Shown piece by piece: positions 1 through 20,870 of a stretch of 64,000 nucleotides of DNA. The stretch is from Xiphophorus maculatus (lineage: Eukaryota > Chordata > Actinopteri > Cyprinodontiformes > Poeciliidae), in assembly GCF_002775205.1 (NCBI RefSeq), contig NC_036443.1, positions 20,307,266 through 20,371,265 on the forward strand, in the 5' to 3' direction. The notes beneath the pieces are model-generated. The model made no database searches. It was not told the DNA's origin and worked only from the letters and a program-made list of their open reading frames with translations. The position numbers and the translations under genes were made by a program. How positions within the stretch are numbered: the stretch's first letter is position 1; the number at the start of each line of letters is the position of its first letter.

Positions 1-423
1 CTAACCACAAATAAAAAGCTCATAATGTTCCCACATACACACCCTAATGCTTTGATGTAAAAACCACAACACAAATAATGTCAGACTTGCACAGATCAAC
101 TTAAAAACTCGCTGACTTCTATTAGGGTGGAACAAAGCAAAGACAATATTTTTTATCTTTTTATGCATATCATTTTGAAACGCATCAAAACTCCTGTTTG
201 AAGAGTTAGAACATTCCTGCTATTGTTTAAAGTTCATCCGATTGGCTCCGTAAATAGAAACACCACAATTGTGAAACTGTTTTTTTTAATTTTTTTTATT
301 AGTTTACTACCAACAAAGATTTCACATATTTGTAATGGAAACGCAGCTACCGTCTCTTAAAATATTTAAGTTTGTTTCTCAATCCAGTTTATAAGTCACA
401 TAATGGAGGCCCAGCAGCTGTAC
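1..423. other. Left edge: presumed pabpc1l intron
   Basis: The last readable pabpc1l exon ends at a donor beside 424, and no MLLE-domain coding sequence is readable between 1 and 423. The stretch is AT-rich and is presumably intron leading to exons left of the window. I see nothing else in it. Confidence 0.6.
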
Positions 424-8460
<8,037 letters not shown>

Positions 8461-9000
8461 AGTGCAATTTCAATTAAGACGTGAGAAGGCACTGACAAAA
8501 AGTACGTCACATTCCGCGATAAAAACTAGTTCTTAGCCTAGTAAAATACATGCAGTGGAATGAGTCCATGTATTTAAAGCCACGTTTGATACATTTTTAA
8601 AAAAAATTAACAGGACTTTCTGAACAGAAATAAAGACGTAATTTGCCTCTTATCTTAAACGAAACTTTATTTCACTGAATGGTCTTTGACACTTTCCTAT
8701 TTCTTACATGTATAGTGAAACTAGAATGGTTTTAAGATACATAAACACAAAGCTAGAATTACACCAACCATTGTTTATCTCCATTTCATCACTGCTTTTT
8801 TAATAGCTATTCTAAATTTTCACAACCACGTGTGTGCACTGGGTAATAGACTGTTACAGAAGCAAATTTTAGCCATAAGACTTGTCAGTAAAAACAAAGC
8901 AAGTAAATACCTGATATACAGACAGGCTTCGTTCCACATTCACTAACTGCATTTTCATCAAGCAAAATAATGAACTGACATTTTTTTTTTTTTTTCCCCC
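8461..9000. other. Spacer between the pabpc1l promoter and the ywhab 3' end
   Basis: About 0.5 kb separates the inferred first exon of pabpc1l from the ywhab polyadenylation region. It is AT-rich with no open frame of note. The proximal pabpc1l promoter should lie at its left end, where the sequence becomes locally GC-richer (8,440-8,520). A T13 tract at about 8982-8994 adjoins the ywhab 3' end. Confidence 0.5.
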
Positions 9001-9015
9001 AACAAAAGATTTCAA

Positions 9016-9021
9016 TTTATT
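9016..9021 (-). terminator. ywhab: Poly(A) signal AATAAA of ywhab
   Basis: AATAAA on the minus strand, about 1.35 kb downstream of the ywhab stop codon, with no other gene between. It implies a 3' UTR of about 1.35 kb within the last exon. Confidence 0.6.
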
Positions 9022-10266
9022 GGAGCATTGTCAGAGTAAACAGACCGCCAGCTATAACGTGGAATGGTGTCTTCAACTACAGTAATGTGGAATGTAGTGG
9101 TGATACATGGTATTGTGACACTGAGCTTCTTTTCACCTTCTAAAACCTGATTTTTAGAGGCAATTATTCCCACCAGCTAGCTTAAATAGCCGAGAGATTC
9201 ACCTGGGTAAAAACTGAGGTCAGGGTTTATGTTTTTGTGGTCTAACTCGTTCTATGAGATTTTAAACAAGCAGATGCTGCTACCTTAAAAGGAAAAAAAT
9301 GCAGGAGGCTGCAAGAGAAAGCCAGGCACAAAAGCTTTTTTGGAGAAAACAACCGCTTTAAGAGGAATATTTTGCAAGCAGGGTTGATACAGTGTGGCAA
9401 GACATTTTCAATTAACATCAATAAAAGGTTACTTTAGGTTTTACATACAGATGATAGTCAATCTTGCAAAATACATGGAACCACATTTACGCATACAATT
9501 TTCATTGTACTGAGATCAAGCAGCACCAGAACAGTGAGAAAACTACAATGACAATCTATACTTAGTTCAAAAAACAATAAGGAGCACTGCTGTTTTCAAG
9601 ATGCCTAATAATGTGGAATGTCTTATGTCTGAACAAATCTATTATGACAATTTACGGGGTCCCTTAGAACTTGAAAACTGAATTTGTGAACATGATCAAG
9701 GAATATTACACCAAGATGTCAGTGTCACAATACAGCCTGCCTCCTTTCTGTATGAGCCCACAGCAGAATTGCAGTTAACTGAATACAGGATCGTACGTGT
9801 CTGGAACAAAAACAAAAACTATTTTGAGGGTTGTGAAGCAAATGGAAAGCCTACCATCACAGTGTTTGGTGGAAATCAACTGCCAGTTTAATTACCATAC
9901 AATAAAACCTGTAAATATCATGAGGAATCACAAATAAGAAAAGTAACAAAAAAAAAGGGATGAAAAATGCACACCAAACTAGCTGGGATAAAGGAAGTTG
10001 GAAGGACGATTCGAATTCACAACACCCCCCTCCCCCCCAGAAACACACACGCGCAATCATTTCACACTCGCTCGCACTTTCACACTCACTACATACAGAC
10101 CTACACACGAAGCTGACAAAAACAACAGCAACATGGACTCACTAATCAATACAACATGTTTCCACAAAGTGACTGAATCTGCTAACAACTGAAAATTACC
10201 CTGTCACCTCACAGTGAACTGAGAGGGGTAAACTAGTTGGTCAGGAGCAATTCAGGCTGCTTGTCA

Positions 10267-11885
<1,619 letters not shown>

Positions 11886-12920
11886 CTAGACTGGAAAAAA
11901 AGAAGAGGCAATGTCAAGAGCTAGATATGTGAACAGTACACATGGGTAGTCATATTTTAAGGTGGATAGTTCACATTTCTATGGAATAATCATAACTTTC
12001 TGTTGAAATTAACACCGTTTGCTAGCTCTTTGGTAGAAACCATTATGTTATACAGAAATTATGTGTAAGTTTGAACTGGGCCCCCTGGCAACTGGGTCAG
12101 CCATACACATCACTAGCTAAGGTTTAGCTGTTAGCTCGTTCGTAGCACTCCCCAATCTTGACTCTTCCCTAACCTGCTATGTGTTCACTCGTCAGCATGC
12201 ACAGGTGTAAGGTGCTTAAATTTAACACTCGTGAATGTTTTATTGGATCAATATATTTCGAATTAATCCCCTAATCTACAAAACCAACCGAAGCTTTCCC
12301 GGGTCAGCCTTTAATGCCCTCCCTTGAGGTTGCTAGTAGCGCTAGCGGGCTGCAGTATTTAATGGCCCAATATTAACGCTATTTTGACAAATACGTCAGA
12401 AGTGGTTGAAGTTTTCTATTAGATTACATTTAAGGGTGTGTCCTTAATTGACCAGAGAACGCGCAGGGAGATAATATGTCGTGATAACGCAAAACGAATG
12501 GAGAAGCTAACAGTTGGCTAGCTACCGTCGCCTGGCTGCCGCTGTCTTTCGCTAGGCCAGTAGAGAAAATTTCAACGGCCACGTTAAATTATTTAGAACA
12601 AGAACGGGACAGCAACGGTTCTTCTTGTGGAACTGTTAAACCAGACGAGAACAAATCGTGGCAATTCGGTGAGCTACGTGAACGTTTTAGTGTATTTTCC
12701 CCTGCTGTAAGACTCGGCCCGCCCAGGCTGCCGAGCCTGTCAGAACAAAGTGTCATGGAATCCGACCGTCGGTTAGCAGCTAGCCTAGCCTCTCGGTTAT
12801 GATGGCTTCTCAACAGGATCCAGCCGCACACGATGAAAAACAGCTCTTCTCCCGCCGAATTACCAATGAAAAGGTAGTGCTATCGTGCGATATTCCGACG
12901 CGCTAGGTTACTACACTTAC

Positions 12921-13060
12921 AAAATTGGTGACTTTTAATCCTGCTTTTTTTGTCGTTTTTTTCACTCTCTGGACGATTCAGCCTCCGTCCTCCGTCTCGC
13001 TCAGCGTTCAGGGCAGTACCACTTCCGCTACACTGGCACTTCTGTTTCCTCCTTTCTCAC
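12921..13060 (-). promoter_or_regulatory. ywhab: Inferred ywhab first (non-coding) exon and promoter
   Basis: A good donor (GTAAGT on the minus strand, beside 12,921) follows a relatively GC-rich stretch to about 13,060 that includes an ETS-like GCGGAAGTGG on the minus strand. This is the best candidate for the untranslated first exon joined to the acceptor near 11,891. The transcription start itself is not resolved. Confidence 0.4.
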
Positions 13061-14856
13061 CACACATCTGCCTTACGTAATGCAGGCGCTGCTTTTCTGC
13101 CGAAGATAAAACATCGTTTACGAAGACTAAGTTAACTTGTTACCGTTTCAGAACGAGTATATTAGCTTATATGGTTGTATGTTTTTAATGTCTTCATACT
13201 TCTTATATAATCTGTTGCAGCTCTTCTAGGCTTCGTACTAAGATAGAACTGATTTCCAACTTCAGAGTGTTGTTGCAAAATTTCTCTAAGCATGAAAGTT
13301 TGTTCAAATCCACATCAATAAAGTCTGCATGTTATTAAATTAGACTCTTCTCTCTTCCCTTAAAGCGTCACCACAGCGAACAGCTCATGTGTCTGTTTAG
13401 TACTGTCTTCTGCATCCTCTATCCAAGGTGTCTAACCTGCAGATGGCTCCTTACAATGGCTCTGAACTGAAGCTAAAAATGATAAAGAGTCAACTTAATG
13501 CTTTTAAGTACAGACATAACAAATGCGGCTTTTAGCAGATTTTCAGGTTTTTCCTTGAATAATTTCATTGAAATTTCACAACATATTGCCACTAAAAGTA
13601 CCAATATTTTACTTGTGTTCCAATTTTCTTGTCATTAGGTTAAAAGCAATGTGCTCTTTCATAAATATCAACATCCCATGGAAGAAGATGTATCCATCCT
13701 ATTTTTGCAAAACGTAAAAATAGAAATAAAATGGTGGTACAGTATGTACATATCATTCATGATAAATAGTAGTTTCAAATACTTCCTAACAGGGTAAGTA
13801 CCCAGTTAAGATACTTTTAACTATGAACCTAATTTGATGTTATTGATAAAATGTGTGAATAGGCAAATACTTTTTTATCAGAAAAGTAAAATGTTTGGAT
13901 ACATAAAGCCTCCCCTTTTGCTTCATGTATTCATCATCAGTGTTGATGCAAAGCAGGCTTCAACTCTCCATATCACACTTCACACAAGAACTGCCAAAAG
14001 TCTTGGTATCAATATTTAAATACAAACTATTTAATGCACCAAAGTCAACAAGAATGTACTAAAACTACATTTTATTACAAGGCAATGTATCATTTTTATT
14101 TCTTTATTCATTTAGGCAAAGCTTATTGAGACTTTAATTCACTCAAACGCTAAACAATCAGAAGTCTAAAATATAACAATCATCTGGGCTTCCCAAAACC
14201 TTTAGTAATGTCACAGCATGTCAAAGTAATAAGAACATTTTAGCATTCAGCTAATATAAATAATTTTGCTAAATGGACTACCAAAATGTGTCTGATTTAA
14301 TTTCTGTGAGAAAAACTATGTGTTCAGTGTTATACAGTTTTAACTGTGTAATTACACTTAACATTACTTTGAGGTTAAAAGTCAATGTTGCATTTTAAAA
14401 GTAGTAATAATTGTTGTTGTCCAGTGTTTAATAAAAGACCACATTACATATTTCAAAATTGTAAATTTAAACCACTATATTTTTAAACAAGGTTAACATA
14501 CAGAATCTCCTACCAGCTCATGCCAAGTCACTCCACATTTGACTAATCTCAGACTTTATTTGTTCTAAACAGGCATTTAATGAAAACTGAATTGAAATGT
14601 TTTTCTGCTCACAGCTGAGGAGGCAGCGATCTCTTTGACTAGGCTCTTCGACAATAATGCATCCATGGATTTTAATCTTTGCATCCATTTTTCTCTCTGT
14701 CAGACCTTTAGCTCAAAGAGGATGAATCCATGGAAGCAAGGCAACCTGTAATGAGTGTCTTCTGGTGTTGATGTACCATTCAAATAAATAAACAGGTAAA
14801 ACAGGTTTGAGGGTGATAGAAGAAGAGCTGAGAAACACTTTTTTACCTTTTTTTAG
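13061..14856. other. Spacer between ywhab and the ogn remnant
   Basis: AT-rich and gene-free. No exon encoding an osteoglycin signal peptide was found on the plus strand, although it should lie here if ogn were whole. I see no clear transposon. Confidence 0.5.
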
Positions 14857-16376
14857 ACTGAGATTGTGAATATTCCCGATGACGGCCTCCAGCATGATGT
14901 GGACCCTGACATGGCAGCAGTTCAGGAGGCCAAAAGTGACATTTATTAAGGAAATTAGTTTTTGAAAACTGTTCAGTCTGATTATGTAACACTTGTTGAG
15001 GTGTTTTCCACTTCTTTTTTTTTTTTTTACTGTGATTCTGATGCAATAAAAGGATTGATTATGTGATCCCCTCAAAACTACATGTGTCACATTTTAAACA
15101 GCAAAGTGACATTGGTGAGACCACTGAGCTGGACTGTTCATTAGGCAGTCTGGGCATGTATAAAGAATCTAAAGAGCAGATGTGACCTTTTTCAGAGCTG
15201 CCAGCATGTCTGATGTGTGTCTGCCTGAGCGCATTCGTTAAATGTGAGGAGATTTCCCCCTGACCTGGCTGCTGTGCCATCACTGCCGAAAGAAACTGCA
15301 TACCTGCATACACATTTCAACAAAATCTCAAAAATAAGCAAACAAAACTCTATTGACCTGGGTAACATAGAATTAATTATATGCTATGCCTTGTAAAAGT
15401 ATTCACACACCAGGGACTTCACCTTTTGTCAAGCTGGTAGCACAAACTTTAATGTATTTCATTAAAATTTGATGATAGACAACAACATAAAGTAGTGCAT
15501 AATTGTAAGTGGAAAGGAAGTACAATGATTTTCAATATTTGTTTCAAATAAAAATCTGAAAAATCTCTACATTTCTATTTAGCCTCCGTGAGTCAATTCT
15601 TTACAGAACCACTGTTTGTTGCCAGTACAGCTAACAGCTTTCAGAGTGCATTTCTCCCAGCTTTGCATAGGAAGGGAATGAAAGTTTTGTTTATTATTGC
15701 AAAAACCGCTGTTGCTAAGCTTTATTCAAGTTGGCTATAGGTCTGGACTTTGACTGGGCCATTCTAACACATGAAAATGCTTTGCTTAAGATGCTCCTGT
15801 TGTAGCACTGGCTGATGCCTTCACAGAGTAAGTGCTTTATTTTTATTCATGTGACTCAGTTTGAATTATTCTGAATGCAACTGGGAGTATTTGATGTTAT
15901 TGAAGGGTTTCTGACTAAAAGGGATCAATGCTGAAAGATATAGATTTTTTTTATTTGTATATGTTCAAAGCCATCCATCATTATTTTCCTCATCACTGTA
16001 ACAATGCAAAATGTGGAACTGTTCAAAATACTTCGAAGATAATGAACTAACAGCAGTGTCTAAACTTACAGAATCCCTTCGTATTTTTCACCTGCATGTA
16101 AGGTCTATTGCAAGTTTTTTTTGTTTTAATTAAAGAGAAGAGAAAGACGTACAGTTAATCCTTTTAGCACTTCAGGCTTTTTTTTCCTTTCATTTTTTCC
16201 TACAGAACAACAATATCTCAACTATAACGGACGAGATGTTCTGCAAAGGCGACACCAGCCACTACATACGATCCAACCTGGACCGTGTGAGGCTGAATGG
16301 GGACCCCATCAAGCTGTCGGGATACCCAAACAGTTTCATCTGCCTGCAGTCTCTTTCTGTCGGCTGGTACAACTGA
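14857..16376 (+). pseudogene. ogn: Osteoglycin (mimecan) remnant, a class III small leucine-rich proteoglycan
   Basis: Four exon relics lie in order. 14857-14935 encodes TEIVNIPDDGLQHDV, resembling the N-terminal linker. 15196-15361 has the class III SLRP cysteine cluster CLMCVCLSAFVKC, followed by PSLPKETAYLHTHFNKI. About 16,000-16,097 encodes ELTAVSKLTESLRIFHLH before a GTAAGG donor. 16206-16376 is an intact last exon with the ear-repeat end DEMFCKGDTSHYIR and NSFICL. Human mimecan shows the same blocks in order. One extra base near 15,255 breaks the frame of the second exon. Some 65-70 residues of middle LRRs are absent, and a Tc1-like remnant (about 15,390-15,960) occupies that place. No signal-peptide exon was found. 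The family product is a secreted matrix protein. The last exon and its acceptor are well preserved, so decay may be recent. Confidence 0.8.
15390..15960. mobile_element. Tc1/mariner-like remnant inside ogn
   Basis: Begins with the family terminus (ccttgtaaaagtattcaca) and continues through recognisable internal text (gactttgactgggccattct near 15,750) before degrading. It is the same family as the copies at 29,605 and 46,148. It is truncated and non-coding, and lies where ogn LRR exons are expected. Confidence 0.7.
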
Positions 16377-16834
16377 CACATAAAAACGCACAATTTCACT
16401 GAGTGAATGAGGGATAAGGACGAATGACAGAATAAGAACAATCTGGCTGATTAGTTTTGAGATGCATTTTTATACTGTCATTACCTCAACCATACAATAC
16501 CTCAAATTATAGATACAAATATTTTGTTCTGTTGCTTTAGTATTATTTATTGTCACTTAAAACAGTCTTAATCTCAAACATGTGATAATATTACACTAAG
16601 ATTAACTTGTGTTGTTTTTTTGTTTTTTTTGACTCTGTATTTTCAGAGTAAAGCCTGTAAAACTTGCAAGCTGGTAGGGATTCCTCCAACATCTTTTTTT
16701 CGTCCAGAGCGTCTCTATGCTTGCGATTTAATTGTGAGGGAGTTTGAGTCCAGCGGTGCGTCCTTAGGCGACTCTTGTGAAGTTTGACCATCATTCACTT
16801 GGCTCCGTGTTGATCTAGTACAATGAGTACTAGA
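16377..16834. other. Spacer between the convergent ogn and uqcc5 3' ends
   Basis: Holds the uqcc5 3' UTR. A minus-strand AATAAA at 16,546-16,551 is a plausible poly(A) signal. No other feature is seen. Confidence 0.5.
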
Positions 16835-18869
16835 TCAACTGCTGTCTGCTGTCTTCTGCTGGTACTGCCGCTCTGATTTTTTTCTTCTGTAGACATCGTC
16901 TGTTAAGAAAAAAACCAAACAATGGAGACATGAGAAATGAAGTGTTGCCTTCTTATGAATACAGTAAAACACTTAGCTGACTGATACTTGGCATCCTTAC
17001 TTCCTAGGGTGTTTAATGTGGAACAGCAGGAAAAGAACACGTGTTACTATTCATGTTCCACTTACATGACCCAGCTGAAGTGACAAACATACTTGTCACT
17101 GCAGCATATGTGGAATCTAATTTCATATTTGCTGCCTTTCTGGTACTTCCTATATTGATTAACCAGGATGTTTAATAGATAAAAATCTTTTTTTTTTTTT
17201 TACCTGCACATTTTCTGACACAACCTCAATATAAACAACAGAATAAAGGCAGTTTTACAGTCACCAGAATCTGAGGAATAAAAAATTTTGTCTTCTTCTT
17301 GTAGAAAAAAACCCCAACATTCCTCTCTATCTTGGAGAAGCTCAGAATACAAAAGGATAAAACGCGGTTTCATTTTTTTTTAAATCAGCAGAGGCTTTTG
17401 AATCATGTTAGTTTTCCTGAAACCACATAAGTGAGAACCTCTGTACAAAATGACAAAAAAAAAATAACAGTGGTTCAGCCTTAACAGAGGTGGTTTAATA
17501 ACTGGTTTATTGCTTTTCATCTTTTCATTTATTCTGTTCTCCCAGGCATAGGTGTAATCACAGGTGCAAAAACAGAAAAACTACTAAAATACTATTATTG
17601 ACATACTTGGAATGAAGTTTATGTCCTAGGGAGGTAACATTTTACAAAACTGTAAGATATACAATATCTGTTGTATGTTCATATTGTTCAGACACAATCT
17701 GTAGAGCGGTTCTAATTAAATCCAGTTATACAGTAAGTAGCATTTGTTTGAGCTGTACAGAGTTCACCTGCAGATAATTGTTATCTTGGCTGATTCAAGA
17801 TTTTTCATGTTTTGCTTTTATAATAATAAAAAAGAACAACAAAAAAACCTTAGTTTTTGAGGTGCTACACAAAATACGAGGATGTTCAATATTTTGTGAC
17901 AAAGTTTTTTTGTGGGTGGGTGGATGGATATTGATGCGCCTATTACCTATGACCATTTTGTAGGTCACTGGACCTACAAATTGGTCCATTGATTGATTCT
18001 TGCCAGTGATCAGGTAATCAAATTTTAAAATTAGGATTTTATTTTTTTCCAGTTCATTGCACATATAAAAACTGAAAGTTCATACATTTTCAGTCTTTAT
18101 ACACAGTAACCAGCAGCATGTTTTTTGATGCACTTTGTTTTGAGCTGGCTGAGCGATGGGAAATATTAGTGATGCACTTCGAGAAGGATGTAGTCCTTAA
18201 AAGAAATCCACTTTTAAATTTAAGGCATGACAACTTATATAAAACCAAAATTAAGCCTTTTTTAATACATAAAAAAAATACCACATGTAGAAGAAAATTA
18301 ACACTAGACATCAATTTGAATACAGCATGCCCTCAGTAAAATGTGGTAGTGCCAGAATCATGCTTTGTGGATACATTTCATTAGCAAGGAATAGAAATGT
18401 AGATAGAGTTGAACCGAAGATGGATGAAGCTAAATACTGTAAGAAAGGCTGCACTTCACAGTAAATAACTGTAAATATACAGCCATAAACGTATAAATAC
18501 TTCCGCAAGGAAGAGCAATATTGTGACTACAGTAAACACCACTAACCAATCAACCGTCTTAAAATACAAAGCTTTTATTTTGGTGATTACCTGTAATATG
18601 ACAAGTTGTCATTTAAAGAAATCAAATTTTGAACTGCTAAGGCTAACACATGCTAATCTCCCATCAAGGTCAAACGTGCACAAGAAGCAGACGCGGACTT
18701 TGTGTTTACACTTACAGAAAGTTTCATGTCCTATCCTCACGTTGATCATGATCCACTCCATGACTCCTCCAATGCAGAAAAAGATAGGTAGGAACCTGTA
18801 CGCCCCTAGTCGTTGTTTCCCAGGGACAATACTTAGCAAACCTTTCATGGTTTTACTTCTGTGAAACAT
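16835..18869 (-). CDS. uqcc5: Ubiquinol-cytochrome c reductase assembly factor 5 (small integral membrane protein 4)
   Basis: Mitochondrial inner-membrane microprotein needed for complex III assembly (formerly SMIM4). Two exons: 18716-18869 (ATG at 18869, donor GTAAG) and 16835-16899 (acceptor aacag), encoding 72 residues, about the length of the human protein (70). It contains VPGKQRLGAYRFLP, a single membrane segment PIFFCIGGVMEWIMI, and after the junction YDVYRRKKSERQYQ, all matching human SMIM4 closely. The start is chosen by homology (MFHRSK). The frame stays open upstream to an ATG at 19061, so a longer basic N-terminus is possible but unlikely. The stop codon lies inside a 12-bp inverted repeat. 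Confidence 0.93.
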
Positions 18870-20470
18870 CTCGGCGAACAAGCTTGTGTTTCTCTTCCTA
18901 AACACTCCTACAGCCGCGTTTTCATTAAAGCGGTTCAAAACGAAGAAGCAGAGGAAGCCACCTTTACTGCGTCCTTTACTGACGTTACGAGAGCAATGAT
19001 GAGGTGCGCTCGTTTTAAGAGTCAGTTGAGATAGGCGGAGTGTGTTGCAAGCTACGGACACATCAGGGACGAACGGTGATGGAGTTTAAAACGAACGCAC
19101 CATGCAGGAGTTTGCGACATCCGGCTGTGCTGCGCGTGCAAATGAATTATGAAATGATTCACGTTTCACTGGTAATCTAACAGACCTTACCACAGGGGCA
19201 GCTTTTGCTTCGCTTTGCCCATTCTACGTAGTAGCGCGGCTACAACATGCGTGGCCGTCTCACAAACACACTTAGCTTCCCGTTAGCTAAGTACAGCATA
19301 ATGGCAGAACTGATACAACTTCTACACCTTGAAGCCTGTCTGCTACACAGTCTTACGTTAGTTAAACAGGTCAATATGCAATGTGTCTGTATCTGACATA
19401 CACCAAAGATTTTATTTTAGCAGAAAAGGCTTTGGACTAAACTGTTACTCGTGTTAGCCACTCTAGCACCAAGTACAGCTAGTCAATCAACCATCGCTGT
19501 GTTCAGGGAAGCGCTGGTTCCCTGAACAGCGCTTCCCTGGTTATTCGCTGGTTAATAATCGATATCAAGTTTCCAAGCCTGGAAACTTGATATCGTAACG
19601 GACTGAATGTTATGTTTTTAACGTAATCTTTGCTCGTCTTGCTCGTCAGGTGGTTGCCACGGTAACAGGTGTGCTTAAACTACAAAGAGAGAGAGAATAA
19701 AAAGGTACGAGTGGTTTTGAGTTGATCACCTGTTCGGGTTATTTTACCTTTGTTTACATTTGCTGTGGCGCATTACAGCCGCTGTAGTTTCTAAACGTTG
19801 GACTAATTACCTCGTTCGTTTGTGAGTTTACGTCATTCACAACAAACATCAAATAGAACAAATATATTTCGTAAAATTTTAACAAACAAATGGCTTCTAC
19901 CGCGATAACTATATGAAATTAAATTAATTATATCCCAACTTCAGAAGATTTGCCTTCACCTTTACAGAGCCCTTTGGTTCCTCCTGTCAGTCTGCAGCTT
20001 CTCATATTGAGGTCATCAAACCAAAGTTCAGATCTACCATAACTGACTGACACCTGCTGGCCTCAGGTTTGCAACCAGCTTGTGACTGAGAAACCAGTGA
20101 CAGAGTCTCACTGAGGAAGAAACTGCATTCACTTTAATATTTCTGCTATAACTGATGTATATTCGCATATAAAATAAGTCAATAGAGTTTAATTTACAAT
20201 ATTTATGTCTTCGTGTCATGAGGTAGATCTCAGCCGGCTGGTGAGAGAAAAAGTAGATCTTGGTCTCAAAAAGTTTGGGTACCCCTGATGTAGAGGGTGT
20301 GTGGATCTGCCGATTGTGAAAATCCGGTAGAAATGATGTACAAATCGAGTCATGTTTACGTAGAAACAACGCGCCGCGAGACTTTGTGAGACTTGCGGTC
20401 ACGTGGGTCGGTTGTGGGCGGAGCTTGGTAAGGTCCATACACGACTGAGGGCGAGCAGGCCGCGGAAGCG
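18870..20470. other. uqcc5 promoter side and spacer
   Basis: The uqcc5 promoter should lie about 18,900-19,260, which is relatively CpG-rich. The stretch 20,035-20,290 ends in a text (reverse complement caggggtacccaaacttttt) typical of teleost hAT-like non-autonomous elements, so an element remnant is likely there. No gene was recognised. Confidence 0.4.
19501..19595. repeat. Cluster of perfect hairpins upstream of uqcc5
   Basis: Arms cagggaagcgct (504-515) and its complement (528-539) enclose a 12-nt loop. The overlapping gttcaggga (501-509) also pairs with 519-527, so two folds compete. Immediately after, a 16-bp perfect palindrome (560-575 and 580-595) has the 4-nt loop agcc. No transposon ends or target duplication are seen. 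Confidence 0.85.
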
Positions 20471-20765
20471 CCATTTTTGAAATAGCTGCGTTGTTTATTT
20501 GATAAGTTATTTTTCAGAAACTTTATTCAAAGTTGTTTGTTTTGTCCCTGATAAAGTTATTGAAGCTATTTTTTTACTGTTTAAACAGAGCAGGAGAGGA
20601 GGAGCGACTATGGCGTTTCAGCAGCGGTTTGTTTGTTTAGCTGCTGGCATCCCTGAAATATCTGAGGAGGAAGAAAATGGCGTCTGGAACTAGTAGCTGA
20701 TCGATAATAGATATCTTGGGTGAACGACAATAAAGCTGAGGGCCGCTTCAAGCTCCATCAAAGGT
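20470..20765 (+). other. Possible untranslated exon of an unidentified transcript
   Basis: A relatively GC-rich block contains GCGCCATTTTTGAA, an acceptor-like tttaaacag (about 20,588), two ATGGCG contexts with only short frames, and a strong donor-like AAAGGTAAGTT at about 20,760. It could be a promoter and first exon of a plus-strand transcript or non-coding RNA, but no downstream coding exon was found. Low confidence. Confidence 0.25.
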
Positions 20766-20806
20766 AAGTTAAGTCAAGCTTCTGTGACCCGCCATGTCTT
20801 CTGCGG

Positions 20807-20870
20807 GTTTGATGCTATACTAACGCTGTTTGATGCTAACGTCGTTTGATGCTAACGCTGTTGAAGGCCT
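20807..20870. repeat. Short tandem repeat with core gtttgatgctaacg
   Basis: Three imperfect tandem copies of a unit of about 17-18 bp (core tttgatgct...aacg) lie just downstream of the possible exon at 20,470-20,765. Confidence 0.7.

Noticed and set aside
12589-12831. 80-codon minus-strand open frame
   Set aside because: It lies in the presumed first intron of ywhab with no homology I recognise; probably chance.
14713-15090. 125-codon minus-strand open frame
   Set aside because: It is antisense to the ogn relic exon at 14,857-14,935 and has no protein-like features.
20034-20474. 146-codon minus-strand open frame
   Set aside because: Low-complexity translation with no recognisable domain, overlapping a hAT-like remnant.
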